A stretch of 64,000 nucleotides of DNA from Lepidostoma basale (lineage: Eukaryota; Arthropoda; Insecta; Trichoptera; Lepidostomatidae), in NCBI GenBank assembly GCA_022606425.2, contig JAHDVF020001329.1, forward strand, positions 32,771 through 96,770, given 5' to 3'. The notes under the pieces are model-generated. The model worked only from the letters and a program-made list of their open reading frames with translations, was not told where the DNA came from and ran no database searches. The first letter of the stretch is position 1. Each line of letters starts with the position of its first letter. Below are positions 1 through 10,149 of the stretch, piece after piece. The position numbers were made by a program, and so were the translations under genes.

Positions 1-200
1 TACTGGAGGGACCATGTAGCCCGAATGGATGGTGACAGACTCGCATATACAGCCGCCTATGAAATCCCTGCCGGACACCGCCCACCTGGAAGACCGCCTA
101 AGAGATGGAGGGACAGCTGGATCTCATCATCCGACGAGATATGATTTCTGTGTCACAGATCGTCAGATCTATCAAAAGAAGAAGAAGAAGAAGAAGAAGT
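1..200 (+). mobile_element. LINE fragment (family C), 3' end of reverse transcriptase ORF
   Basis: Frame 1 reads from base 1 to a TGA at about 142 and gives a peptide with WRDHV, a GRPPKRW box and RWRDSW. This is the C-terminal tail of a non-LTR retrotransposon polyprotein, and the same motifs occur at 11.4, 45.9 and 58.4 kb. After the stop comes a short 3' UTR and a GAA microsatellite (about 172-199), probably the element's own tail. The left part lies outside the window. Seen directly: the frame, motifs and tail. Inferred: membership of family C. Confidence 0.75.
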
Positions 201-344
201 ATTACTCCAGTTGATTTCCAAATTAAATATTTTAAATAGTATTTACTAAATTTTAGTATATTATTTACTACTTGAAATATTTGATTTGAAAACTATGAAA
301 ATATGTTACAATCTTATTTCGACTAATGGAATTTTAAAGGCAGA

Positions 345-604
345 AAGGCGGGCCACACTGTTTTAAACAAGCTCTCCACATCGGTCTCCACCGGCGGTTT
401 AAAACTGTGTAGACACTTGTTTGAAACCAAAATTCGTTTGACCTTCAACAAACTTTGTGGACGGACGCGCGTTTAAACACGCATTCCACGTGTGGAGAGT
501 TTGTTTACAACAGTGTGTGGACGCTACACCAACCGTGGGCTCCACAGCTCTCCACCAAGGTCACCCCTGTGGAGAGTTCGTTTCAAACAGTGTGGCACGG
601 CCTT
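345..604. mobile_element. Non-autonomous DNA transposon with long inverted ends
   Basis: Inverted ends face each other: GCCACACTGTTTTAAAC near 352 and its near-complement before 602, both continuing into a CTCCACA motif. The interior has further copies of the TCCAC/GTGGA motif and no coding capacity. It is GC-richer than its surroundings. The superfamily is unclear because no target duplication could be fixed with certainty. Confidence 0.55.
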
Positions 605-719
605 GAAGCTAATCGAATCAAAAGACTTCCGGGAAAGTAAATCATCACTCACAATTAGGTAAAATGATAAATTTCATTATTGGTAATCAATATTACATTT
701 ATTATTTATAAGAAAAAAC

Positions 720-890
720 TAAATAACTAACCACGATGCCGTCTCGCCAAAGGAAAAGGCAGAAATAATGTATCACCACACTGTTCTTTCTTGACATATG
801 ATACTTATCTAGATTCATACACATTCCCACATTCATGCACGCCGTCGTTTTCTCGGACTTCTCACGGACCCAACATATATTTGGTTGATT
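720..890 (-). mobile_element. LINE family A fragment, degraded 3' end
   Basis: The plus strand starts with the complement of the family tail (AACTAACCA) followed by a diverged copy of the last 170 bases of the reverse transcriptase ORF. The closest intact comparison is the copy at 61.9-62.6 kb. Many substitutions and stops mark it as old. Confidence 0.6.
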
Positions 891-1281
891 TTACATATTT
901 CTTTGCTTTTCCTCTATATATAAGATACATTATTATATTATATTTCATCTTTAATTATTTATTATTATTAGTATTACTATTTTTCTCTTTGACTCATTAA
1001 AATATTACTTTATTTTTCTAATATATTTAGGCTTATGTCAGTTGTTATATAATATTTGTGATAGCATGGAATTGGCTTTATTTTGTTGTCTCTATGTGTT
1101 TGTATTTGTGTACTGAAAACGCTGTTTGTTACCCTCAATAATAAAAATAATAATAATAATAAATAAATTATAATATAAATCAGTGTCAGTCACCGGTAAC
1201 CGTCATGGCGATCAAAGTGTAAATAGATATGAAGATATTGGAATTAGAAGAACATCTTCTTCATGGTTACCATTGTTTCAG

Positions 1282-1472
1282 GTTTACAATTCATTATTTC
1301 ACATGGCAGAGAGATGGTGCTCTATGGGGGTCACAGGTTTGGATTGAAGAGAAATTGCTCCACAGGGAAGAAAGTGTGGACCTGTACCAAAACGTCCTAC
1401 CACGGATGTCGGGCGTACCTGCACACCATTGAAGAAACTCTTATTTTTGCCAAAGGCTCACATACACACTAA
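1282..1472 (+). CDS. mod(mdg4): FLYWCH zinc-finger terminal exon (mod(mdg4)-like), opposite strand to the rest
   Basis: The exon follows a pyrimidine-rich acceptor (TTGTTTCAG) and has two bases, GT, before the first full codon. It encodes 62 residues and stops at TAA 1470-1472. It is one FLYWCH domain: F19, W32, zinc ligands C34 and C42, then H60-x-H62 at the very end. Nothing upstream in frame looks like a start, so it is a terminal exon, not a gene. An AATAAA follows 34 bases after the stop. It is the only exon of the set on the plus strand, while its phase and length match the minus-strand ones. In mod(mdg4) such alternative ends are joined to a shared BTB-encoding 5' part, some in trans, and direct chromatin isoforms. 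The gene assignment is inferred from the array; the domain is seen directly. Confidence 0.78.
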
Positions 1473-1505
1473 TTACCTGTATATATGCTTTGTTTTCTAT
1501 TGAAA

Positions 1506-1511
1506 AATAAA
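1506..1511 (+). other. Candidate poly(A) signal AATAAA for the plus-strand FLYWCH exon
   Basis: An exact AATAAA lies 34 bases downstream of the stop at 1472, just ahead of a hammerhead-like repeat. The position is suitable for 3' end formation of a terminal exon. Confidence 0.5.
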
Positions 1512-1523
1512 CAAGTCATAACT

Positions 1524-1625
1524 AAATAAAACGATGTTTTTAATAACCAATTCCATTTCATGTCCTTATTTCGACAGCGACTGGTTTCGCCAGACTAGCT
1601 GAGATCGAAAGTTTTTAGTATAATA
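1524..1625 (-). repeat. Hammerhead-like dispersed repeat, family v
   Basis: Read on the minus strand it contains a hairpin around TCTGGC, then GAAACCAGTCGCTG, then a stretch ending in the complement of AAACGATGTTTTTAATAAC. The same unit recurs at 12.5, 21.7, 40.9, 51.6 and 54.2 kb. Here the self-complementary CCGG of better copies has become CCAG. Confidence 0.55.
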
Positions 1626-1779
1626 TATTATATTTATTTATTTATATTTTATTTTTACACAAATGCGACGTAACAAACGAAAAACATTTAGGCGACTCAT
1701 TTGGACACAAAACCGTAACTAAAAATAAAATATCGATATGAAACTAAGAGACATAACATACGAGTATCTCAGAAGGATC

Positions 1780-2200
1780 CCAAATATGTCGACGTCAGTG
1801 AGGCAGTACTCTTTCCAGAATTCGTAATATATTTTTTTAATAACACTGCCTCACTGATTCTACAAATATCTAAATCCGAGACGATTAGATTCAACGTCCG
1901 AATTTCTCTTCCTACTGGCATCACCAAAGGCAGGTTGGTTCTGCGTGACAGAGCAAAGAACAATTGATGTCAGCGCTGTCGTAGGTAACTATCAGAAAAC
2001 AAAAATACCTATTTCTTCCAGAACATAGGGGTTCTCAATAGATAGAACCCCGAATCACCTTGAACAAATGCGTTGCTGTAAATCTATCCTTCCTCAATTC
2101 AAAGGATTTACAGCAAAGAGAAATGCCGTTGAATAGACCCCGTACCCTCTCAGTAGAGGGTTCTCAAGAGGCCACCCTCTCTGATTTGATTTGATTTGAT
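1780..2200. mobile_element. LINE family H-like remnants with TTTGAT tail
   Basis: A minus-strand open stretch of 64 codons (1769-1963) includes a piece (around 1905-1950) similar to segments at 8.43, 60.4 and 61.6 kb. A short TTTGAT repeat at about 2175-2200 matches the tail of family H at 45.0 kb. The parts are in mixed orientation and badly decayed, so this is read as a composite of old insertions, not a gene. Confidence 0.35.
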
Positions 2201-2203
2201 CCT

Positions 2204-2256
2204 CTCTGCTTATCCCTCCGTAGAAACGGCGTGATGGTTAGTTAATTAGTTAGTTA
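2204..2256 (+). mobile_element. LINE family A, last 50 bases and tail
   Basis: The end of the family A ORF and the tail GGCGTGATGGTTAGTTAATT are recognisable. The element is extremely 5'-truncated. Confidence 0.6.
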
Positions 2257-2462
2257 TTTAAATAAATGTATAAGGAATGGTATAAAAATAAAACACATTA
2301 TATTTTATAAAAAAAATACTTTAATAATGAAAAGTATTAATAATGAAAAATACAAAAATCATTTAAAAAATGGCAATCACATAAGCATAATTATTTTATA
2401 AACTAATAAAAAATGAGTGGTAATGTTCACATCGGAATGAAATAAACCAAATCAAGGCTTAA

Positions 2463-2692
2463 CCCTTTGGTTGCCGGCAATTTTGGGATACTTTTATTTT
2501 ATAAATTGTCTGTTAATTCTAAGTATGATTATTTTATTAATATATATCCAAATCGTAAATAATATGTAACACTGACTCACTCTCTCTCAAATTTATATGA
2601 TTCTTTTATAAATCATGACATCGATATGTCGGATTTGGCATTTTTCGCTGGTGGAGCCAAAGCTGATATATCGGCTTTTGGCAACCAAAGGG
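2463..2692. mobile_element. PiggyBac-like MITE with TTAA target duplication
   Basis: The element is flanked on both sides by TTAA (2459-2462 and 2693-2696). Its ends are perfect inverted repeats starting CCCTTTGGTTGCC. It is 230 bp long with no ORF. TTAA duplication and ends beginning CCC are hallmarks of piggyBac-mobilised elements; the source transposase is not in the window. Confidence 0.8.
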
Positions 2693-3171
2693 TTAAATTA
2701 AAACTATAAAAATATGTATCAAAAAATATTTGCTTAATTAATGGTAATACCTTAATCATACTAACATATACTATAATGTAAATCATCTAGAGACAGTCCC
2801 ATATGGCACGGTATTCATGCAACACGATTTCTCGTTACCACACTTTTTTTAACCCATTCAGACGACATTTTTTATTTTAAAAATGTCGAGTTTGCTGCAG
2901 CATCTATTTTATCGGGTATAAGGGTGAAACGAAAATTTTCAGAAATTAATATTCAGAACAAAAACTATTTAAATAGAAACGAAACATGGCACTGTCCAAA
3001 TTAATAAATTACTAAAAGACTGCCATGTTTGAAGGAACAATCGACGAGCGTGCATGTCTCGGTGTTTGAATGAATAGTGTGATAAATTTTGAAACACTCA
3101 AGATCATGTAGATGAACAAGACATAGGTTATTTTATGTCAGTCTGTGCAATGAATCTAACAAAATCCTCAT

Positions 3172-3395
3172 ATTTTATTGTTTATTGTTTCTTTAACAAT
3201 GATGTAAAACTCCATATTAAATAATTAATATGAATGAAAACGTCTGTTTTCTAGGAGTTTTATTATATTTTATAATGACATTTGATAATGCCATAGATGG
3301 GCGAAACACGTCATTCCATCTTAAATATAATAAAACTCCTAGAACACAGACGTTTTCATTCGTGTTAATTAATATATTTTATTGCTTCAAAGCAA
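3172..3395. repeat. Foldback repeat FB1 (hammerhead-like core)
   Basis: Two inverted arms each carry AATGAAAACGTCTGTTTTC followed by AGTTTTATTATA. They flank a core with GATAATGCC, a hairpin, and GCGAAACACGTC. The outer part includes TTCTTTAACAATGATGTAA. About ten copies occur in the window, the cleanest at 9.4-9.9, 26.1-26.4 and 57.7-58.0 kb. Confidence 0.7.
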
Positions 3396-3490
3396 TCAGT
3401 GATGGTATTTCTAATGTACTCGGCCTACCTGGCATTATGATTTTTTGCTAGGGTATATTTGAATATTTAATAAAATTATATTTTAAATCT

Positions 3491-3815
3491 GATTACACAC
3501 TACGAGTCAGACTCGTTATTCCATCGAATGGGTTAAGAATTCCAGCAGTGCGAGCGAACAATCGTTTAACCTACAGTGTAACCCTGTAGGCAAACGGTGC
3601 CATCTCTCAGAACGACCGTTTTATCTACAGGATTACCGAAACACGTTTTTTGCTGGGGTTTAGATTAATAATGACAGGAAGTTTATACTTTTGGATCGTG
3701 ATTACACACTACGAGTCAGACTCGTTATTCCGTCAGAATGGGTTAAGAATTCAAGCAGTGCGAGCAAACGACCGTATTACATACAGGGTTACCGGTGCAC
3801 GTTTTTTATAGGTAC
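3491..3815 (+). repeat. Direct repeat, two units about 209 bp apart
   Basis: A unit starting GATTACACACTACGAGTCAG occurs at about 3491 and again at about 3700, each followed by TCGTTATTCC and GGGTTAAGAATTC. The second copy is shorter. No coding potential is convincing; it looks like a tandem or recombined old repeat. Confidence 0.6.
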
Positions 3816-3819
3816 TGAC

Positions 3820-4480
3820 TTACATACAAATACTACTTATAAAGATATAAGTGATTGGACATTAGATATTAAAATCAAGTTTGGTATAATACAGCTAATT
3901 GAATGTTTAATTTATCTGTCAGCCTAAAAATTGTATACAAATGCATTTTTGAACGTTATACTAGTTAGAAGCTGAATGAATATAAATTGACATTATAATT
4001 TATTTTATCATTTATTGTGTGTTTTAAATCCACATTCAAAAAATAACTTTAAAAAAACATTATTAGTATTACGATCTTCATAAGCATGTTTTGAATGGTT
4101 CTCATCCTTCTTCGATGTACAAATGTTAAAAATAGAATGATACTAAATTGTTACTTATTTAGTACTTAAAAAGGGGTGGATTTACATGAGGTAAATTGTT
4201 ATTTAATTAGGATTTTAAGATAATGAATAAAGAAAACATATTTGTTAAGATTATAATAAATTGTTGTGAAAATACAATATTTTCTTCTAAAGTTAATAAA
4301 AAATGGCATTACAATGTTTACTTATGATGAAAAAACGTTACTGTAAACTAAGTTTATGTATACTCGTACAATATAAAATTACATTCAAATGTTTAAATTT
4401 TATAAAAATTCCAGATTTGTACTTGTATTTATCATATTATTAACGTTAGATTTTTTTTAATGTATATTTTAGTTTCTATT
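3820..4480. other. AT-rich non-coding stretch
   Basis: Only short, unrecognisable ORFs and A/T runs are visible. No splice-site-flanked coding segment or known repeat was seen. Confidence 0.5.
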
Positions 4481-4482
4481 AT

Positions 4483-4743
4483 GCAATTGAAGACTAGAGG
4501 GGAAAAACAAGGAATGTCAGTAGAAGGTGAATTTGAATAAATTGAGAATAAAGCTAATCAAAGTCTATATATTTCTTAGCAATTAGCAATCGATTATCTG
4601 GCCATAGTCGATGACACACATGATTTTTGAATATGAAAATTTTACTGTGGATAGATACGTACAAATGCCGCTAGATGGCATTATCACATTTATTTTGAAT
4701 TTTAACTGACATTCCTTGTTTTTCCCCTGTAGTCTTCAATTAT
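4483..4743. mobile_element. MITE with about 37 bp inverted ends
   Basis: The left end AATTGAAGACTAGAGGGG and the right end CCCCTGTAGTCTTCAATT are inverted copies, with the repeat continuing through the AAAAACAAGGAATGTCAGT motif. The interior (about 190 bp) is non-coding. TA-rich flanks would fit a Tc1/mariner-type MITE, but the duplication is not certain. Confidence 0.65.
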
Positions 4744-5125
4744 AATAAGTAATAAAACAACACTACAATTTTTATTTGACAAATATTAAATATATGCTAA
4801 ATGCAGACAAAAATATTGTTTTATTTTATAAAAATACACGTTGTTAAGCAAGTCAACAAATAAAAAAATACATTTGCAACAGTAAGCAGTCAATAAAAAA
4901 TTCAAGAGGTAGGTGCAAGAACTTTATTAATCAAAATTAAATTTTCAATCATATGTTCTTTATTGTTTTAATAAGCTGATCACTTTTTAATCACTGAATA
5001 ATTCTTATAATAATAAACAAAGAAAATTAAAAATATGAAATCACATAAAACAAACAATAAAACACTATATCTAAAACAAAACGATTACACTTATAAAACC
5101 CTTGACACGTTACAATTTCCAACAT

Positions 5126-5297
5126 ACGACCTTCGTGGTAAGTGCTATGACTACCACACCAAAGGTCCCGGGTTAGATTCCCGGAAATGGCAGTGTGATT
5201 GTCACACTGTCTTTGGTCTGGTGCAGAATTCACGTGACAATAAAATGGCGATAGATTAGCTGCCTATAACATGTCATGAGAATAAATATGATAGCTA
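5126..5297 (+). mobile_element. tRNA-derived SINE (SINE-1), copy 1
   Basis: It begins CGACCTTCGTGG with a tRNA-like head (decayed A box, B box GGGTTAGATTCCC). The conserved body follows: GTGTGATTGTCACACTG, then TCACGTGACAATAAAATGG, then ACATGTCATGAGAAT. Eight copies occur in the window. The LINE-like tail seen in copies at 40.7 and 53.3 kb is absent here. Confidence 0.8.
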
Positions 5298-5429
5298 TAA
5301 CCTTTACATCGTTTTGGTTCTTGCTGTAATGATGTACTCGTAAATAGCGATTCAACAAAATAATAATAATAATATTTCTATTACTGGAACTAAAATATTG
5401 AATAAATTCGTAATTAAATTGTAAATAAA

Positions 5430-5628
5430 ACACTTGTTTTTCACCACTTGAGTATTATATTTTACACGACTAGTTTCGGAAGCTACAGATGCTTCCATCT
5501 ACAGGTTTAAATATAAACTATTACTTAAATATATCTAGTTTATATTTAAACCTGTAGATGGAAGCATCCGTAGCTTCCGAAACTAGTCGTGTAAAATATA
5601 ATACTCAAGTGTTGAAAAACAAGTGTTT
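5430..5628. repeat. Palindromic repeat with hammerhead-like cores, family ii
   Basis: Two inverted arms meet near 5525. Each arm holds CCTGTAGA, a hairpin of GGAAGC with GCTTCC, then GAAACTAGTC. ACTAGT is self-complementary and is followed by C, as in the other families. The arms extend outward through AATATAATACTCAAGTG. The plus-strand core is at 5552-5588. Confidence 0.65.
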
Positions 5629-5644
5629 TATTTACAATTTAATC

Positions 5645-6126
5645 ATGTCCTACCACAAAGTGAATGCCGAAACAATAAATAACATAAATTCGTAATGTTT
5701 TTTTTTTGTAAATATGAATTAAATAAGGCATTTTCCGGGATTGTGGTAATAACACTGACAGAACACCGAAATCTGTATACGTGTCTAGGGTGTAAAGCAA
5801 AAAATTAAATGTGAGAAAACAAAACATGTAACTAAAACTAAACATCCATGTTATATCATATTACGAGTATTCAGATTGAAACCAATTACACATGCGAAGA
5901 AAATATTCGAGGAAAAGTTTGGTAAATGTTTCCCGAATATTCACATAGTGTTCGGGACCACCAACCGTATGAACGGTTCTCACACATACCCAAGTAAAAT
6001 GTCGCTACATGAATGAAGGAGGGAAACCACTAACAAACCACTTTCTTGCCTTTATATAAGATAATTATATTGTGCATACAAATTATTAATTATATGACAA
6101 TAAACTATTGAATTTTGTAAGACGAA
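5645..6126. other. AT-rich stretch without recognised content
   Basis: Short ORFs on both strands lack splice context or recognisable motifs. Nothing supportable was seen. Confidence 0.45.
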
Positions 6127-6183
6127 ATAATGCCAAATTTTGACAAAATAATACTGAATTATAATAAAATAACAACAACAACA

Positions 6184-6660
6184 AACCATCACGCCATTTC
6201 TCCGCAGGGGTAGGCAGAGAGAATGGACCGCCACACTACTCTATCCTGGCACACCTCTCTAGCTTCCTCCACATTCATACATCGAGTCAAACACACACGT
6301 CGATTCTTCCGGCTTCTGACATGACCAACCTTTAATATTTGATTAATTTGGTCATGCCATGTTTTCCTCGGTCTACCTCGACTCCTTACTCCATTTACAT
6401 TTTTAAAGTATACTTTTTTAACCATTCTTTCTTCACTCATGCGCTCCATATGTCCGAACCAACGCAGCGAACCTTTCATAATTTTTTTCATAATACCTTC
6501 TTTCGCTCTACATTCCTTCCTAATATCAGCATTTGAGATTCTGTCGCACATCGTTCTACCACACATACGTCTTAGGGAACTCATCTCTACCGCATTTATT
6601 CTGCTCTCATCTTTCTTCTGCCAGTTCCATGCTTCGCTTCCATATAATAAAATCATGTTG
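6184..6660 (-). mobile_element. LINE family A, copy A1, open C-terminal ORF
   Basis: The minus strand keeps 155 codons open, with YGSEAWNW, LRWFGHMERM and GRPRKTWHDQI boxes. This is the tail that follows the reverse transcriptase domain in many LINE polyproteins. It ends at a stop in front of the TGATGGTT tail. The 5' end falls at the same point of the ORF as in the copies at 17.6, 20.4 and 36.2 kb. The reverse transcriptase catalytic part is missing, so it cannot be autonomous. Confidence 0.85.
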
Positions 6661-6721
6661 AATTATAACAATATAATGTTGAATTGTGACAAAATAATGG
6701 TGAATTTTGTCAAAGTGAAGA

Positions 6722-7190
6722 ATGTAAGTGGCAAAAGAAGGATGAAAGTAAGAAAGAATAAATGTAGTAGAAATGAGATCTCTAAGACGAATGTGTGGCA
6801 AATCTGTATATGATAGAGTGACAAATGCAAGTATAAGAAGTGAATGTGGTGTGAATGAAAGTGTTATGAACAAAATAAGGAAAGGGTCATTAAGATGGTT
6901 TGGACACATGGAATGAATGAGTGAAGACAGAATGGTAAAGAAGGTATATGTAAACGGCGTGAACGGAGCTAGAAATAGAGGAAGACCGAGGAAAACGTGG
7001 CACGATCACATCAATCGAATATTTAATGTCGGTCACTTGAGGAGTCGGAGAAATCGACGTGCGTGCGTGACAAGATGTATGAATGTAGAGGAATCGAGAG
7101 AAGTATGTCAGGACATAACAGTGTGGCGTTACATTATTTCTGCCTACCCCTCCGGGGAGACGGCGTGATGGTTAGTTAGTTAGTTAGTTT
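6722..7190 (+). pseudogene. LINE family A, copy A2, frameshifted
   Basis: The copy starts near GGCAAAAGAAGGATGAAAG with early frameshifts and stops. From 6917 to 7168 a clean frame gives the MVKKVYVNGVNG and GRPRKTWHDHI boxes and ends in GETA. The tail is TTAGTTAGTTAGTTTTG. It lies head-to-head with copy A1 in the tandem repeat. Confidence 0.85.
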
Positions 7191-7405
7191 TGTCAAAATG
7201 CTGTTGAATTATGATAAAATAATGTTGAATTAAGGCAAAAAAATGCTGAATTATAAAATAACACGTTGACTTGTGACAATATAATGTTAAATTACGACAA
7301 CATGATGTTGAATTATGACAATATAATGTTGAATTAAGACAAAATAATTAAAAACAAATACGGCACACCAGGTCAAAATTTTTGAAAGAGGTAATATAAC
7401 CAAGA

Positions 7406-7908
7406 TTAATTTGATGATGAAGTGGCGGCTCCTTCATCGCAAGCCGTGCACAGTCCAGACCTCACGATATTCCTCTCATCGCAATCCTCGTGGTACCATG
7501 CGGTGCACTCGATGCACTGAATCCAATCCCTGCAGCCCTTGGAGTCGTAGTAATAGCCGCCGCAATCCCCGCAATAATCGCTGTCGTTCTTCTCAACCGG
7601 TCCGTTCTTATTCTTGTTCCTCTTCTTGAACTTCTTGGAATCCCTAGAAGGCGGCTTTTCCGTTTTCACGACGGTTATCTCGACCGCCGTCATGGTTTTA
7701 AGGAGAGACCGTTGAATGATTTCCGACTTTTTAGTGTCTAAAGACCGTTTCTCCCTACTCGCCGTTGACAATTTTCTTGCAGATTTTGATGTTTTAGTGG
7801 ACGGCGGTTGGACCTTCGATTTGAATTGATTTGAACCATTATTTAGAACTGGGAGCGCAGCGGGTTTCGTTGGTTCTATATCTTCTTTTTTTATTTCCAT
7901 TTTTATAC
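7406..7908 (-). CDS. Terminal exon with C4HC3 PHD-type zinc finger
   Basis: The acceptor TTTTTCAG precedes GT and then full codons, the same phase as the FLYWCH exons. Counting from the internal ATG (7900), residues 1-105 are a Lys/Ser-rich, low-complexity linker. A PHD pattern follows: C110-C113, C129-C132, H137-C140, C151-C154, with W126 and W135. It ends at TAA 7406-7408. PHD fingers typically bind histone H3 tails. The ATG could start a short protein, but the splice site, the phase and its place inside the array argue for an alternative terminal exon of the same locus. Some mod(mdg4)-type loci have ends that are not FLYWCH; whether this is one is inferred. Alternatively it is the last exon of an unrelated PHD gene or a transposase-derived PHD tail. 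Confidence 0.65.
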
Positions 7909-9115
7909 CTGAAAAATGTTCATGTTAGTGAGGTTCTAAACACCGTTTTAATTGTTATAATAATGATTTAAAAAATAGTATATTATGAACTGATTAATTT
8001 ATTAATGTTATTTAATAAAAGATAACATGTATTTAAACATCTATATTTTAAGAAACAAAAATAATTCATTACACAAAAAATCTCATCACAAAGTTATATG
8101 TATAAACAAAAATAAAACAAAAATTATTTCGATTTCATCTTGTACAGTAGATTAAAATGTATCAAAATAATACAAATGTTGCATTACGGAACACTGCACA
8201 TTTTTATTTCACACAATCAGCCCGAGATCTTCAAATTAAATTACACAAATCCAAAATTAATTCATTTAAAATAAATATATATTTATAATTATTTTTATAA
8301 ATTTTATTCAAATATTTACCTCAAATTTCACAGACTTCTCCAATTCGCTCAGGAAATAATATTATATACAGTGCAATATAATAAAAAAAAAACAATTAAC
8401 CCAACATATAAATTTTTTTTTTTCTACTGTACTACCTACTGGCATAATTACTGCCAGGTTGGTTCTACACACTGGTAAATAAAAAAGGCATATTGTCTTT
8501 ATTGGTGATAATTATTATAAATACATACACCTACTTCATACAAAATTTCTGAGCTGTATATGCAACCACCAACCAGATAAAAATGATTTATACCACTCCA
8601 TATCATATTGAAGTTCGTATTTTCAAAGGGTTTATTTTAGATTTGCTAATTATTTAAACCTTTTAAAGACCTTTCGTGAACCTCATCGAAATGCTTCATT
8701 GATAATGCCCGACAAAGTAATCGACACCGCAAACGAAAATTCTAAAATAAAACTTTTGGATTTTACGATATCAAATATATCTGATTTTATATGGACCATT
8801 GCCCAAGCAATTGCTTTTGCATAAAAATATTATTAAACAAAACTTCATAAAATAAGATACATAGTTATTATTTTCTAATTGCGATAGTTTATGGTAGCTA
8901 TACCATATTTTTAATACTTTCGTTCTACGTCTAACATATAAAACAAATGATCATAAAAATAATACAAAAAATACTTCAACAGAAGTTGACAGAAGTTTTT
9001 AAGATAATTCAAAAAATTCAGAAACATAAATCATATAAAAATACAATGTATCTTGTATCCAATTTCAAGAACTATCATCATTAACACTAGTGTAATTGTA
9101 TTTTTTAGATATTTA
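7909..9115. other. AT-rich intron-like sequence
   Basis: No coding segment was recognised. A short piece at about 8425-8475 (CTACTGGCATAATTACTGCC and following) resembles the LINE family H remnant at 1.9 kb. The rest is A/T-rich with homopolymer runs. Confidence 0.45.
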
Positions 9116-9345
9116 TCACAATTTAAAGTATTTTCCGTCGTGGAAGATATAATTTGGCGGAGCGTGCATGTGATTGCTTTTAAATGATACTACCCCATCA
9201 TCGTTGGTGTATGCGAACGCGGGACAACCCTTTCTATGTGAAGAGCACTGCCATCTCTGTTTCCCCGAGCGAACGTAATGCTTGCAGAATGTGTAGGAAT
9301 TCACCATGAGAAGCTGTTTCCCGTTTGCCAACGGGATGAAAATGA
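9116..9345 (-). CDS. mod(mdg4): FLYWCH zinc-finger terminal exon (mod(mdg4)-like)
   Basis: The acceptor CTTTTTTAG precedes TC and 75 codons to TGA 9116-9118. The FLYWCH domain has G8-K9, Y17-F19, W31, C33, C40 and H58-x-H60. Unlike its neighbours it extends 15 residues past the last histidine, with an aromatic tail (APPNYIF to KYFKL). A foldback repeat begins about 30 bases upstream in the intron. No exact AATAAA was found in the first 100 bases after the stop. Domain identity is clear; assignment to mod(mdg4) rests on the array and the common phase. Confidence 0.78.
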
Positions 9346-9374
9346 CTAAAAAAGACTCATCAGTTAGAAAAATA

Positions 9375-9870
9375 GAGTAAATAGACATAATTAACACGAA
9401 TGAAAACGTCTGTTTTCTAGAAGTTTTGTTATAATTTAAGTGAATGACATTTTTCGCCATTCTAAGGCATTATCAAATGCGTATGAATGGACGTGGACAA
9501 ATATACATTTGATAATACCTTGGATAGGCGCAACATGTCTTTCACATAAAACTTTTAGAAAACATACGTTTTCAATCGTATTCATTATTTAATATAGAGT
9601 TTTACATCATTGTTCAAGAAACAAAGAGTAAATGGAAATATTTATTGTTTCTTGAACAATGATGTAAAACACCATATTAAATCATTAAACGAATGAAAAC
9701 GTATATTTTTAGAAGTTTTATTATAATTTATGGGAATGTCATGTTTCGCCTCTCTAAGGCTGTATCAAAATTTGATCGTGTCTTAGAAAGGCGAAACATG
9801 TCATTCCCATAAACTATTATAAAACTTCTAGAAAACAGACGTTTTCATTCGTATTAATTAAATTAACATA
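9375..9870. repeat. FB1 foldback repeats, clustered copies
   Basis: At least four half-units alternate in orientation: arms with GAATGAAAACGT at about 9399 and 9690, complementary arms at about 9555 and 9830. Cores with GGCGAAACATGTCATTC occur at about 9780-9805. The outer motif AACAATGATGTAAAAC occurs at about 9600 and 9655. Confidence 0.7.
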
Positions 9871-9997
9871 CATTAATATTTTTTTTTAATAAACTTTAAT
9901 CGTGATTTAATAAAAAACAACGATTACAAATAATCAAACGTAAACTGAAAAGTTTGATTAGACAAAAAACATCGTTTGAATAAATAAAATCCAAATT

Positions 9998-10146
9998 TGA
10001 ATTTTCACAACACTATATTTCATTTATCGCAGGTATGATTCGGTTGTGATGCAATCGTCCTCGATGCACAAATTTTAATTTTAAATTTGTGCATCAAAAA
10101 AGGTTGCGTCACCACCGAAACGTGAAAAATAAAGAGTTGTGAAAAC
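9998..10146. repeat. Foldback element, hammerhead-like end
   Basis: The left arm TTTTCACAAC with GGTTGTGATGCAA pairs with the right arm TTGCGTCACCACCGAAACGTGAA and GTTGTGAAAAC. The loop is at CAAATTTTAATTTTAAATTTG. A CCGAAACGTG box parallels the GAAAC box of the other palindromic families. Confidence 0.5.
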
Positions 10147-10149
10147 ACA

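Larger units (their letters stand above)
6127..7350. repeat. Short-period tandem repeat interrupted by two LINE insertions
   Basis: Degenerate units of about 20 bp, roughly ATAATGTTGAATTATGACAA, occupy 6127-6182, 6655-6722 and 7188-7350. The two intervening blocks are LINE family A copies on opposite strands. Before the insertions this was probably one continuous minisatellite of about 280 bp. Confidence 0.65.

Noticed and set aside
3230..3451. 73-codon ORF with repeated LLYF-type residues
   Set aside because: It reads through both arms of an FB1 foldback element.
6189..6656. 155-codon minus-strand ORF as a host gene
   Set aside because: The same protein occurs in about 19 copies here with a shared tail and reverse transcriptase in the longest copies. 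It is a LINE C-terminal tail.
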